Source: Kingdonia uniflora (Eukaryota; Streptophyta; Magnoliopsida; Ranunculales; Circaeasteraceae). From it: a stretch of DNA of 64,000 bases. This document shows, piece after piece, positions 46,351-56,508 of the stretch. The notes beneath the pieces were generated by a model. It saw only the letters and a list, made by a program, of their open reading frames with translations, was not told where the DNA came from and did no database searches. The position numbers and the translations under genes are program-made. The stretch covers positions 1,550,001-1,614,000 of the forward strand of contig JACGCM010001620.1 in assembly GCA_014058105.1 (NCBI GenBank). Direction: 5' to 3'. Position 1 is the stretch's first letter; every line of letters starts with the position of its first letter.

Positions 46351-46655
46351 TAATGGCTTATTCCGCATCTCGGACTCATGCTTCATCTTCGACCAGCATA
46401 CGATCATCCGACCTCACTAACAGAATACATGGCACATTTATAGTACAATCAGAATCAAGACAGCAACATCAGGTAATGGATATAACACAAACTTCTCAAC
46501 CAACACCACTAGCCTATGATGCTTCTCATGCTTTTGGTTGAGAGCCATCTTATAATGGCTTATTCCGCATCTCGCACTAATGCTTCATCTTTGACCAGCA
46601 TACAGCCACTCGACCTCTTCAACATAACACATGGCTCTATTGAAAACACATTATA
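46351..46655 (+). repeat. Imperfect direct repeat, 202-bp period
   Basis: TAATGGCTTATTCCGCATCTCG occurs at 46351 and 46553, each followed by a similar ~100-base tract (CATGCTTCATC, CGACCAGCATAC, CGACCTC, ACACATGGC). A short open frame begins in the first copy but resembles nothing I know. Confidence 0.7.
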
Positions 46656-46676
46656 GTTAAATAGTTCTAGTTATCA

Positions 46677-46935
46677 CTTTCGACCTCTACATCAACAGTC
46701 TGAGTTAAGCAAATGTACAGTCATTAATGAAGCCATTACGAATTGGCAAAGATCAAAGCGTTACACAATCTGGTCAAAGAATATTAAACATATATTATAA
46801 CGTCCATCATTAAAGATAATAATAGTCGTCAAACGGTCATATTATAAGACATATAAATAAGACCAGAGAATCCGAGATGAGAAACGGAAGATAGAGGGAT
46901 ACTCACTCAAACTCTATACAAAATACTCAGTTTTG
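46677..46935 (+). repeat. LTR fragment with TATA box
   Basis: CTTTCGACCTCTACATCA at 46677 to ATAAGACCAGAGAATCC near 46872 aligns with the reverse complement of 63800-64000. TATAAATA at 46852-46859 lies about 60 bases before a CACTCAAACTCTATAC tract, the usual arrangement at the U3-R boundary of an LTR. It is cut short near 46935, where the candidate LTR of the next copia relic starts. Confidence 0.55.
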
Positions 46936-47979
46936 TTGGAAATACATACAATTAACTATGATTAATATATGAACATGTAAAAGAGATTAATGTTAACCTT
47001 TTCTCCTGCACTCTGATAATCCTCTGTTCTTGAGTGGAGCCTTTCCTTGGATTGGCTACAGACCTTAATGGGACAGTTTTCTGTGTTACACCCTCCAAGA
47101 GGGACTTCCCCTCTATTTAACATGATAGGGTTTGAGTGGTCTTCGCATTATACCCTTAAACCTTCATACTAGGTCTCACCTACCTTAACTTGGTATAACA
47201 ATTAGACACAACCAATAACACCTATACGGGCTATTAACATATGTGCTCGTGAATCAAAAGAGTAATGCCGGTGTAGATGGAAAATCCAATAATCTCCCAC
47301 CCGGCGCTTACTCGATTTTAAGAAAAATATTTTTAGCCTGATTCACAGCTTTTTATTAAAAGAGGATGGCTATCCTTTGTTCTTAAAACCACACATGATA
47401 ATTTTTCGAAGGCAATGTTACATCGAACTTGACTGTCACTCTACGACTACAAAGATGGCTAACATGGCTCATGAACAAATTTTGGTAAGGCCTTTGAGCA
47501 CATGCCAAATTCATATCATGGATATTAGGCTAGCAACCTCAATAGCTTTCAAGTGAAATTTCTTTACTAGTAGATTTTTGCGTGTGAATGGAAAATGTAC
47601 ACCTTAATGATGTGCTGGTACATTTCCATTAGTATCCAGCAGCATGTGTTTACCAAACACATGCCATTTCAATACTTAGACAAATAGTCATGCGAAGACC
47701 ATCGTTCATACTGAAATGAAGGCCAAAGGATATGAAGTCTATCCATATCCAGCCTAAGTAAACTTAAGAAACATTTTAGTATTCTCTATAGGCACTTGAT
47801 ACTTAGACAACCACCATGTGATGAAATTACTCGTATCAAAAACTTTATTGCAATTGCATAATTTAAATTGAATATGTGCACATATAATAACGGATCCAAA
47901 TATAATAGTAGCTAAATAATCAAAAATCAATTATGAATGTCGACCAAAAAAATATAACCGAAAATAACTCTCAGATGGA

Positions 47980-48400
47980 AAAAGACTCCTAGTGCAGTAA
48001 CAGTAAATAAAATAAACTAATAACTACTCCCACGTAAAAGAGTGATCCTTAAAGAAACTTTAGCAAAATCTGAATCAGAGTAGCCCAAAACCATAAGCTC
48101 GTCCGATCTCCTATAAGCCAATCTGTAATCTCTAATCCTCATTAAATAGCAAATAACCTTCTTGGCTGCCTGTTAGTGAATAATAGAAGGGTTATGATGG
48201 TACCTTCCTAACATCCCAACAACAAGACTAATGTCGGGTCTCATACATATCATGCCATAGGCTTTCGTTTGTTGAAGAAATTGGACGTCACTACTAGCGA
48301 GAAAAATATCGTTGACGTACAAAACCCTAAATGTAAAATGTCTCCCACACTGATTGACGTATATACAATGATCCATTTTCATTCAACTGCCTTAGATCCT
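47980..48400 (-). pseudogene. copia RT/RNase H remnant
   Basis: The 48382-48173 frame reads DHCIYVNQCGRHFTFRVLYV-ND, where the RT catalytic YVDD has become YVND, then LASSDVQF. A deletion joins it to YGMICMRPDISLVVGMLGRY, which belongs to RNase H. After a stop it continues QAAKKVICYLMRIRDYRLAY and LMVLGYSDSDFA. The fusion skips roughly a hundred residues found in full-length copia pol, so this is an internally deleted relic. Confidence 0.75.
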
Positions 48401-48859
48401 TCAGGTAAAGGTGTCAACTCTTACACAGAGTTGAGAGGCATAAAATCTATCTCCTCCGTCATGGTATTACGCCACTGATCTGTAAAACAGCTAGACATAG
48501 CTGAAGTAAAAAATATTGGATCCTCGAAATCAAATAAATCCCCTTTAACTGAATAAAAGTAGTAATCTAAAGAAAAAGCTGAATGCCTCTCTCTAGAGGA
48601 TTTTAGAGTAGGAGCAACAGGCTGGGATAGAGGTGGAACGACAAGAAACTGGACAGGAGCGGCTGAAGAAAAAATCTAAGGGAGAACTGGTGTTACGATG
48701 GGGTCTGGAATAGGGTCTGGAATCATGCCCATCATAGTGTAAATATCAGATAAACGCGGAAGCATAACAACACTGATCGGAATATCAGTTGGACTCTGAG
48801 TTTCAGAACCCTCGTCAAAGATAACCCTTTATGAATAGTACTGGTAAAATGATCAGTAT

Positions 48860-49100
48860 GACATAACCATGTTCTGATAAGTTCGATTACGGCGTTCAGA
48901 AACACCGTTCTGCTCTAGTGATCCAGGGGTAGCGTACTGGGCAATAATACCCTAATCTTTTAAATACTTATAGAATGGTCCCTAATGTTGACCGTCTTGA
49001 TCGATCTTACCATAATACTTTCCCACTCGATCTGATCAGACAACCTTAATCTCTAACTTCTTCCTAGAAATATGTCCTAGTCGTTTATGCCAAAACATCA
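48860..49100 (-). pseudogene. copia integrase remnant
   Basis: Minus-strand residues, with stops, read MFWHKRLGHISRKKLE, then directly GKYYGKIDQDGQH (close to the second catalytic region), GIIAQYATPGSLEQNGVSERRNR and NMVMSY. The spacing between the zinc domain and the core is far shorter than normal, so most of the core is deleted. Confidence 0.7.
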
Positions 49101-49413
49101 AAGATTTCTCATAACACTAGAGAATTTAGAAGTAGAAGAAGTACTAGCCTTAGAAGATAAACATAATAGTAAAACCTAAATGAATGATTAAGAGATAAAT
49201 GATATAACCCATAAAATAAAAAGAATAAATTAACTGAAAGAGTACAACCGAGAAACTGAAACTAGAGATCGTCTTATCGATGAAACATAAAAGGTGCATG
49301 TCTAATCTAAAGTAACACCCATGTCTAAAACCAAGCAAAAAATGCCAACAACCTCAATGGAAAAGCGTCAAGCATCCTCAAAGAAAACCTGTTCCTCAGG
49401 CCTTGTCGGCCGT

Positions 49414-50290
49414 CTACTGATGAACTCCTCCTTTCTTATTTAGCCAGTTTTTGTAAGAATGACAGTTCTGTTTCACATGGCCTTTCTTATTGCAAAAGAA
49501 ACACTCTATATCAAATAAAGTAGTTGCTGACGGAGTCGCATTCTGATTCCCATTCTCATTTCCTAAATGAAATCTCTGCCCTGAACCAGACTTAAAATTT
49601 TTCTTCTTCACAAAACCTTGATTCTTGAACTTTTTTTCCCTTGAGAATTGACAGACAACCTATTCATAGAAGTAATCAGATGAGTCGATTATATTTTACC
49701 TTTCTTCTGTCATTCTTCCTCAAAGACCAATGCTACAATCAACTCATTCATTTTCCAATTCTTCTCCTGATTCTGGTAGTGAACTTGGAACATCTCAAAA
49801 CTTTGTGGAAGAAACCAAACTACTAAGTGAACCATCAACGTATCATCAATGGTGAGACCGAGTTCTTTCAAGGTAAGAACTAACTTGGAGATTTTAAGAA
49901 TGTGCAAGCGCACATTTCTACTATCGTCATACTTCAGCGATAAAAGCTGAGATAAGTTACTGTACTGCCTTCCCTTGATAGAACCCTCGAACTGTTTCTT
50001 AATGACATCTAATAGTTCATTTACAGTACCTTTCTCAGCGATACCTCCCCGCATAATGGGATGGATGGAAGAACGAATGATGATATTTGCCATTTTATTG
50101 GCTTTGGCCCATTTAGCATAGGCCACTTTCTCAGCATCAAAAGAGGTATCCGTAACATCCGCGTGCTTGGCTTCAGTGAGGAAAAAATCAAAATCAAGGC
50201 AGGGCAATCTGGATTTTTAGCTTCTAGTTAGAGTAGTTAGAGTCTGTCAAGGTCTCAATATTAGTCAGTTGGTTCTGGATGATAGGGTTC
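49414..50290 (-). pseudogene. copia Gag (UBN2-type) with zinc knuckle
   Basis: Reading frame starts upstream of 50207 with IQNQLTNIETLTDSNYS, interrupted by a stop, then continues in the 50207-49710 frame: AYAKWAKANKMANIII, KQFEGSIKGRQYSNLSQLLS, LKELGLTIDDTLMVHLVVWF. After a break, 49611-49414 gives the zinc knuckle CFFCNKKGHVKQNC (CX2CX4HX4C) and HSYKNWLNKKG. This is the common copia gag polyprotein fold (UBN2 family). Downstream pol is mostly deleted. Confidence 0.85.
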
Positions 50291-50305
50291 ATAGCTGCAT
50301 GAACC

Positions 50306-50977
50306 AATAACTTATATTAGGACGTGTAAAAATTAATTTTATGCACGTTTAGCTTGATCTTTAAAAGATCGATAACTTGATGTCTTTTATCTCGATTCTA
50401 CCTGGGGTTAGGATGGTCGAGTCATAGTGAATATAATATTTAAGGTATAAACTTTTCACTCCGTGGGTACAGCGATGTATCATCGAATCCCTTCTTTGGG
50501 TGGTGAGTTGACATATATTCCCCCCTAGTTGGTGATCCTTCATGCTCAAGACTAGACTGACCGCGTACAGTTTGACTCAAGACACTTCCTCACCTTTGGG
50601 CCAAGGGTTATCCTCATCTCCCCATACCGTGTAGCCTATCTTGACCCACTAATTAATTATAAGTTTCTTAGCCTCCTTTGGATGATCTAATTATTTCAAG
50701 TTTAATTAGTGCTAAGTAGTCTTAATGAGATATTATGAGAGAGTCTCAATATTAAGAGAAAAGTTCAACTCCATAGACAAAACTCCTTTGGGTGTATTTG
50801 CCCATTTTATATCCCATCATCCTAACGTTTACTTGATCTCACTTAAATCTCTATTGGAGATCCTTGGGCATTAAATCCCTATATCATGAATGATATATTA
50901 TAGCTTATACCAGATATTATTATCTAGTTAATAATAAATATTAATGATTTGTTGCTTAAATATCACACTAATAATTT
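50306..50977. other. Non-coding; possible LTR of the decayed copia
   Basis: Sits between the gag start of the copia relic and the Tat insertion point. A C-rich TATTCCCCCCTAG and a series of AT-rich blocks are seen, with no open frame. It may be part of that element's 5' LTR, split by the Ty3/gypsy insertion at 50978. Confidence 0.3.
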
Positions 50978-51462
50978 TGTAGTAGCATATTTCCCAGATT
51001 CGGCAAGGATAAGCCGGCATAACATAGTCGAAGACAGTCAGCATTGCATAGTAGAAGACAAACAACATTAGAGAAGTTACCATAAGTCCTCAAACTACTA
51101 AAAGTAGTCATTATGTCTGGTCAAGAAGCCGTAAGAGATCTGCGAAGTTCGCCCACTACCCCCAAAATAGGAGATTGTTTCTTTCTTTCTGTAAACTGCC
51201 TGTATCTATTATAAATACAGGCAGATAATAGATTATTTAGATCTGAAACTCTACTATACTTACTTCCTTACCCTATTGTCACTCTAAAACTTGTACTAAC
51301 TAACAACATATTAGATTTTACATCAAAATCATTCCCGAGGTCGTAGTTTTTCTTAACTTTTACTGAATTTCTATGTAAAATCTTATTTGTTTAGGTTATT
51401 ACTGCAAATTCCTTACAAAAAGTATTGGCAAAGATTATCCTTCCAGAAAACACGTCACTACA
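50978..51462 (+). repeat. 5' LTR of Tat element
   Basis: 485 bp, TGTAGTAGCATATTTCCC to CACGTCACTACA. TATAAAT at 51210-51216 is flanked by CCTGTAT and ATACAGG, so the TATA box sits in a small hairpin. In the right LTR the same site reads CAGTAAAT, so the TATA box is lost there. Confidence 0.93.
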
Positions 51463-51463
51463 A

Positions 51464-51481
51464 TTGGCGCCGTCTGTGGGA
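51464..51481 (+). other. Primer-binding site
   Basis: TTGGCGCCGTCTGTGGGA one base after the LTR end. TGGCGCCG-type sites are shared by plant Ty3/gypsy Tat and Athila elements. Confidence 0.88.
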
Positions 51482-51534
51482 AATACGACACTTTTCTTTA
51501 TCACCCCTGATCTAAAAACAATCCGATAACAAAT

Positions 51535-53457
51535 ATGAATCTCCAAAGCCATTCCAGCATAGTTAAAGATCACGAGATCAATCCGATACTAGAAACAGTC
51601 GACCTGCACAATGCAGTGATTGAACTTCATAGACAAATGGAGTCAGAAAAAGTCCAAAGGTTGTAAAATCAGTGCATTCACGCTCAAGCTCCTCAAGTAA
51701 AAATAGATGAAAGAAGGAAAGCCTTGGACCAATAAAGTAAAACACATCAGAAGGAGATGGAAAGATTAAGGAGAACCCAATATCGACTCACTGGCCATCA
51801 AGTATTACCTCCACAGGCCCGAAATGATCATTGATCAAGAGCGACCCAAAGAGATGATTAGCCAAGAGATGACAGATTACGAAGTTCTCGATCCAGATCC
51901 AGAAATCCAGACAGAGCTTCTCGATACTTTGGACTTACATCCTCAGCATCGACAACTCAAGGAAGTCGATGCGCGCGTCATCAGACTCCCCCACCACCCA
52001 AAAGAAGACCTGTCAGGGACCGATTGGGACTAGAAGGACAGGGTGATTTTGTTCTGCAAGTTAAAACCTTATCAATTCATCCTCCATAGTTCGGCACCTT
52101 GGACGACCTAAATAATAGGATTCAAGCCATAAATTATGATATCCCAGGCCGAAGGTCTGCACTTGACAGAATTGATACAATCCCCATCTCCCCTCATCTC
52201 GAAGTTGTGCCCATCTTAAATAATTTCTACATGCCAAATTTTATTCAATATACAGGCCTAACTGACCCGCTCACCCATGCCCGACACTTCAAATCCCCAG
52301 TTGGATTGTACTCTAACCTAAACCACATGTTGAGTAGGCTATTCAACATGAGCTTAAAAGAAGAACCTCTCAGATGGTTCTATACAATCCAAGAGGGCTC
52401 CAGTACCACATTCTGCCAATTGGAGCATTTCTTCAAGTCTAATTATGCTCATGCTAAAGAACGAGAGATCACTGTGGACTTATTGTTCTTCTTCGAGCAG
52501 GGAACAAAAGAAACCTTGGCAAGCTTTTATAAGTATTTCTTACAGGAAACACTGAAAATTGGGAACTCAGATCCCAAAATTATCGTTCCAGCATTCACCT
52601 CAGCCCTACATATCGACTCTAAGGTTTGAGAAGAGCTTAGATTGCATAAACCCAGGACGGTGACGAAAATAATTAATGTAGTTAATAGCTACATAGAATT
52701 AGAACGGTCCAAAAAAGAGAAATTGAAGAGCTCATCTGCCATCCATTCTCGGAAAGCAGTTTTATTACCACCCCGAAAGTTGGCCACTACCGACAATAAT
52801 AGAAGAAAGGACGGAAGACCCAAAAGACCCATCCCAATTCTTCCCCCAATGATAACGACTTTCTCCGCTAACTTACCAACGATAAAGGGAGATGAGTGTT
52901 ATCGCGTAGCACAAGCAATTCCCGATATCCTCAACAAACCTCTATGTCAGTATCACAATGTGCATAGTCATGAAACTTACAACTGCTACTCTCTCATTCG
53001 AATCTTTCATTACATCCTATTAGCTGGAATGCTTTATAATTATTTCCTCAACATCCAAAAATTCCTCAAAGATGAGGCAAAAAGAAAAGACGTTAAACAG
53101 AATTTAGGCCAAGGGAAAACTTGCTACCTTTACATGGTCAAGATTGAAAAAGGAAAGAAAAGGAAACAAGACGATCGGATTACATCTTATTATAAAATGA
53201 CCTCCTCAGATAAATCAGCAAAACTTCTTCCATACCATATTACCTTTGAGAACTATGACACCAAACATGTGAAATATCCTCATGATGACCCTCTAGTCAT
53301 TATGCCCAAAGTTGGACAAGACTACTTACATATGCTTCTCATAGATACTGGAAGGGCCACAAATGTTTTGTTCAGAAGGGTGATTGAAGTTCTGGGACTC
53401 AAATATTTCGTGAAAGCTTCAACAACCATAATCACAGGCTTCAACAATTCGAAATAA
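51535..53457 (+). pseudogene. Tat Gag and protease, one frame with stops
   Basis: The ATG at 51535 starts MNLQSHSSIVKDHEINPI. The same reading frame continues, with about six in-frame stops, to 53457. Gag: LDDLNNRIQAIN, then NNFYMPNFIQYTGLTDPLTH, PLRWFYTIQEGSSTTF and FKSNYAHAKEREITVDLLFF. The stop at 52627-52629 falls where related proteins have arginine in the KVREELR phrase. A zinc-knuckle variant CQYHNVHSHETYNC follows (second ORF residues 102-115). The protease active site is DTG at residues 235-237 (LLIDTGRATNV). Loss is through point stops, not frameshifts, as expected from C-to-T decay of methylated repeats. Confidence 0.85.
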
Positions 53458-53739
53458 TCGACCACAAGAGAAATTACCCTTCTAGTTCAAGCGGGCTCAG
53501 AAACCACTTTCGTTAAATTTTAGTCATCGAATGTTGGTTACATTAGATCAAAGCGGTACCTTCTACATATCATTTAACATTATGATTTCCAACAGATCAC
53601 AGAGTCAATGAAATCAAAGGTAGTCAAGCAGTTGTACGTATGTACGAGAATACCACCACCAATTCTTATACAACAAAATTTCTTAAGGCATAACAGCTAC
53701 AGCCGGAAGTACCCCTAACATTCGAGCAGCATGACACTG

Positions 53740-54500
53740 AAATGGTCGAGTCCATTGACCTCGATGGGCCTGGGCGTTACATCTTCATCAGCTCTAGGCT
53801 GTCATCCAACAAAAAAGAAACCATGATCCAGCTACTTAAGAAAAACATTGACATCTTTGCCTGGACTTTCCAATAAATGCCTGACATTGATTAATCTATC
53901 GCGTGCCACAAACTGAACCTCCTCCCAGACAACAAAACAGCCATACAAAAATGATGGAACTTCTTTCCTCTTCCACTGATCCCACAACTCCTCGATTCCA
54001 TTGCAGGGCACAAACTTCTTTCCATGATGGATGCCACCACCGACTACAATCAAGTTTCACTCGCCATAGAAGATCAAGAAAAAACAATATTCATTACTGA
54101 AAGATGTCTATACTGCTACACAGTAAGGCTTTTCGGGTTAAAAATTGTAGGAACTACTTACCAAAGGCATGTCACTAAAATGTTCAAAGACCATCTAGGA
54201 AAAATCATGGAAGTCTACATCGACGATATGATCTACAAAAGCTTGAAATACGAAGATTATTCCAGCAACCTCTAAACCATCTTAAATATCCTTCGTACTT
54301 ACCAGATGAAACTCAACCCAGACAAATGCCAGTTCGGTATTACATCTGGTAAATTTATGGGACACCTGGTCAGCAAAAGAGGAATCAAAATTGATCTATG
54401 CTGGATCAAGGCACTCATCGCAATGCCATCTCCATCGAGCATTCAAGTCTTGATATACAGTCAACGATACAAATTACTATTACTCAAGATAAAGATACTG
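53740..54500 (+). pseudogene. Tat reverse transcriptase, internally deleted
   Basis: Reads NIDIFAWTFQ and ACHKLNLLPD (53850-53930), then jumps to MMDATTDYNQVSLAIEDQEK (54024 frame), LYCYTVRLFGLKIVGTTYQR, and the catalytic MEVYIDDMIYKS near 54215. It continues MKLNPDKCQFGITSGKFMGH at 54306. The segment that normally lies between the N-terminal part and the MDA motif is mostly missing. After 54450 the frame breaks and RNase H is nearly absent before integrase starts. Confidence 0.88.
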
Positions 54501-55735
54501 AAGACGAGAGAAGACCATTTTATGCCTACCTCAACTCCAACATCCTCCCAAGTTACAAAGAAGAAACATGTTCACTTTTTGCCAAATTCTCCAGATTCAC
54601 AGTTCAAGATAAAGTCGTATATCACATCACTAGAGGAGGACCCCTTATTGAATGCATCTCTAAAAAACAAGCTCAAATCAAATCAAAGAGCTTCATGAAG
54701 GTATATGTGGATCCCACATTTCAGGAAGGTCATTAGCCCAGTGTGTGTTTACACAAGGAATATACTGGCGCAAGATGCGACAAGACTGCGAGGATTTTGT
54801 ACGAAAGTACTAAAATGCCAAATCCACACTCAAGACATTAAAAACCCAAAACTAGACTTGCACAATAATAACGTTCTCTAGCCATTTAAAAGATGGGAAT
54901 CGATATCATCGGACCTTTCTACCCAACATCGGAAAACTGAAAGTTCATCCTTATAGCCACTGACTATTTCACAAAATGGGTCGAATCAGTTTCTTTATGT
55001 CACACCGATAAAAATGAAGTACTCAAGTTTCTTTGGGAGCACATATTTAATCACCAGATTTGGTTACCCATAAATAATACAATCTGACAACGACAAGCAA
55101 TTCATCAGCAGTAAAGTCCTCGCTTTCCTCCAAAAGTACCAAATTTAACCATCAACTTCCACACCATACTACCCTCAAGGTAACAGACAAGCCGAAGCCA
55201 TCAACAAGAGCATCAAATCAAGTCTACGCAAGCGTCTCGACAAAAAGAAAGGCAGATGGGTCAACGAACTACTCAGTATTCTCTGGGCATAACAGACTAC
55301 TCCTCAAACTTCCACCGGTTACACTCTATTCATGATGGCCTTCGGTACTGAAGCAGTTATACCTTCAGACCTTGATCTACCAAGTGCTCGAAGAAAAGTA
55401 ATAGATGAGGACAGTGAGCTCGATCCCCTCTACAACCTTAACTGGATCGAAGAAACCCGGGACAAAACTATAGCAAACTTAGGATGATATCATGACACAC
55501 TGAGAAAAACTTACAACCAAAAAGTTTAAAAAATAAAATTTGTTATTGGCGACCTTGTCTTTCGACGGATCCAAGATAGTACTCGGCCGAAGTATTCTGA
55601 AAATTGTCTAAAAACTGGGAAGGGCTATACATTATTAGTGACAAAACAGATAGTGGGACTTACTGGCTAATGATAGAAGATGAAATCCAGCTTGAATATC
55701 CATGGAACACAACTCAACTGAATTTTTTTTGCAGA
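54500..55735 (+). pseudogene. Tat integrase
   Basis: Start region ERRPFYAYLNSNILPSY with LFAKFSRFTVQDKVVYH corresponds to the pre-integrase H2C2 part. The core reads GIDIIGPFYPTS, ILIATDYFTKWVESVSL (first catalytic Asp region), [20 protein letters not shown] (third catalytic Glu region) and LLSILWA. The C-terminal part is TTPQTSTGYTLFMMAFGTEA, then VIGDLVFRRI and an end near NTTQLN. Stops are scattered at about six places. It lies directly after the RT remnant, as in all Ty3/gypsy elements. Confidence 0.87.
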
Positions 55736-55790
55736 TAATAACTACAACAATTACCATCGATTCCAATAAATCAATCTTTACAATCACTTA

Positions 55791-56099
55791 CATCTTTTCT
55801 ATCTTAAGTTGATCTTGATCCGTACTTGATAAGTATGCATCAGGCAATTATTCATCTTTACTATCTTAACTTGATCTCGATCCATACTTGATAAGTATGC
55901 ATTAGACAATCAATCATCTTTACTATCTTAACTTGATATCAATCCATACTTGATAAGTATGTATCAGACAATCAATCATCTTTATTATCTTAACTTGATC
56001 TCGATCCATACTTGTGAGTATGCATCAGACAAGCAATCATCTTTCCTATCTTAGCTTGATCTTGATCCATACTTGATACGTATGCATCCAGACTATCAT
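55791..56099. repeat. Five-copy 62-bp tandem array
   Basis: Units begin CATCTTT(A/T)CTATCTTA at 55791, 55853, 55915, 55977 and 56038, each ending GTATGCATCAGACAA(T)CAAT. The first four periods are 62, 62, 62 and 61 bases. Differences are scattered point changes. Tandem arrays between pol and the 3' LTR are a known feature of Tat/Ogre-type elements and can seed satellite DNA. Confidence 0.92.
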
Positions 56100-56508
56100 T
56101 CAATTTTTGCGAATACTATCTAATTACAAGATACTCTACTTCGCATTCCTTACTTATCAAACAAAATATAACATGTTTCGTTGTGTTCAAAATCAAAATC
56201 TAGATATCCCACTAAGGATACACATCTGGTATACATTCACATTACTTGCCATTTCATGGCCATCATTTACTTATCACGCCAACATGCGTTCCTTACTTAT
56301 CTGTTACAATTTTCAAACACACTTCACAATATCATTCTTATCGAATATCAACACTTAGCATAAATTTAAATATGCATTAATTATTTTCAAACAACATCTT
56401 CAAAAAAAAAATCATCATTCATAAACATAATTAACATTGTCTCGGTCCCATCGACCATTTTTACATCACTTCTTACAAACCACCAAAATACTATTTTAAA
56501 AACTTTAT

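Larger units (their letters stand above)
47290..50305 (-). mobile_element. Decayed third Ty1/copia element
   Basis: Minus-strand relic with gag (50207-49414), integrase remnants (49090-48860), RT/RNase H remnants (48400-47980) and a polypurine-like GGGTGGGAGATT at 47291-47302. A possible primer-site remnant TTGGTTCATGCAGC lies near 50293-50306. LTRs are not securely defined: 46935-47288 has TG...CA ends but I could not align it with the sequence right of 50306. Stops and shifts are frequent. Confidence 0.65.

Noticed and set aside
46353..46541. 62-codon frame MAYSASRTHASSS...
   Set aside because: The frame sits within a 202-bp direct repeat and its second copy does not preserve the frame. 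No known domain.
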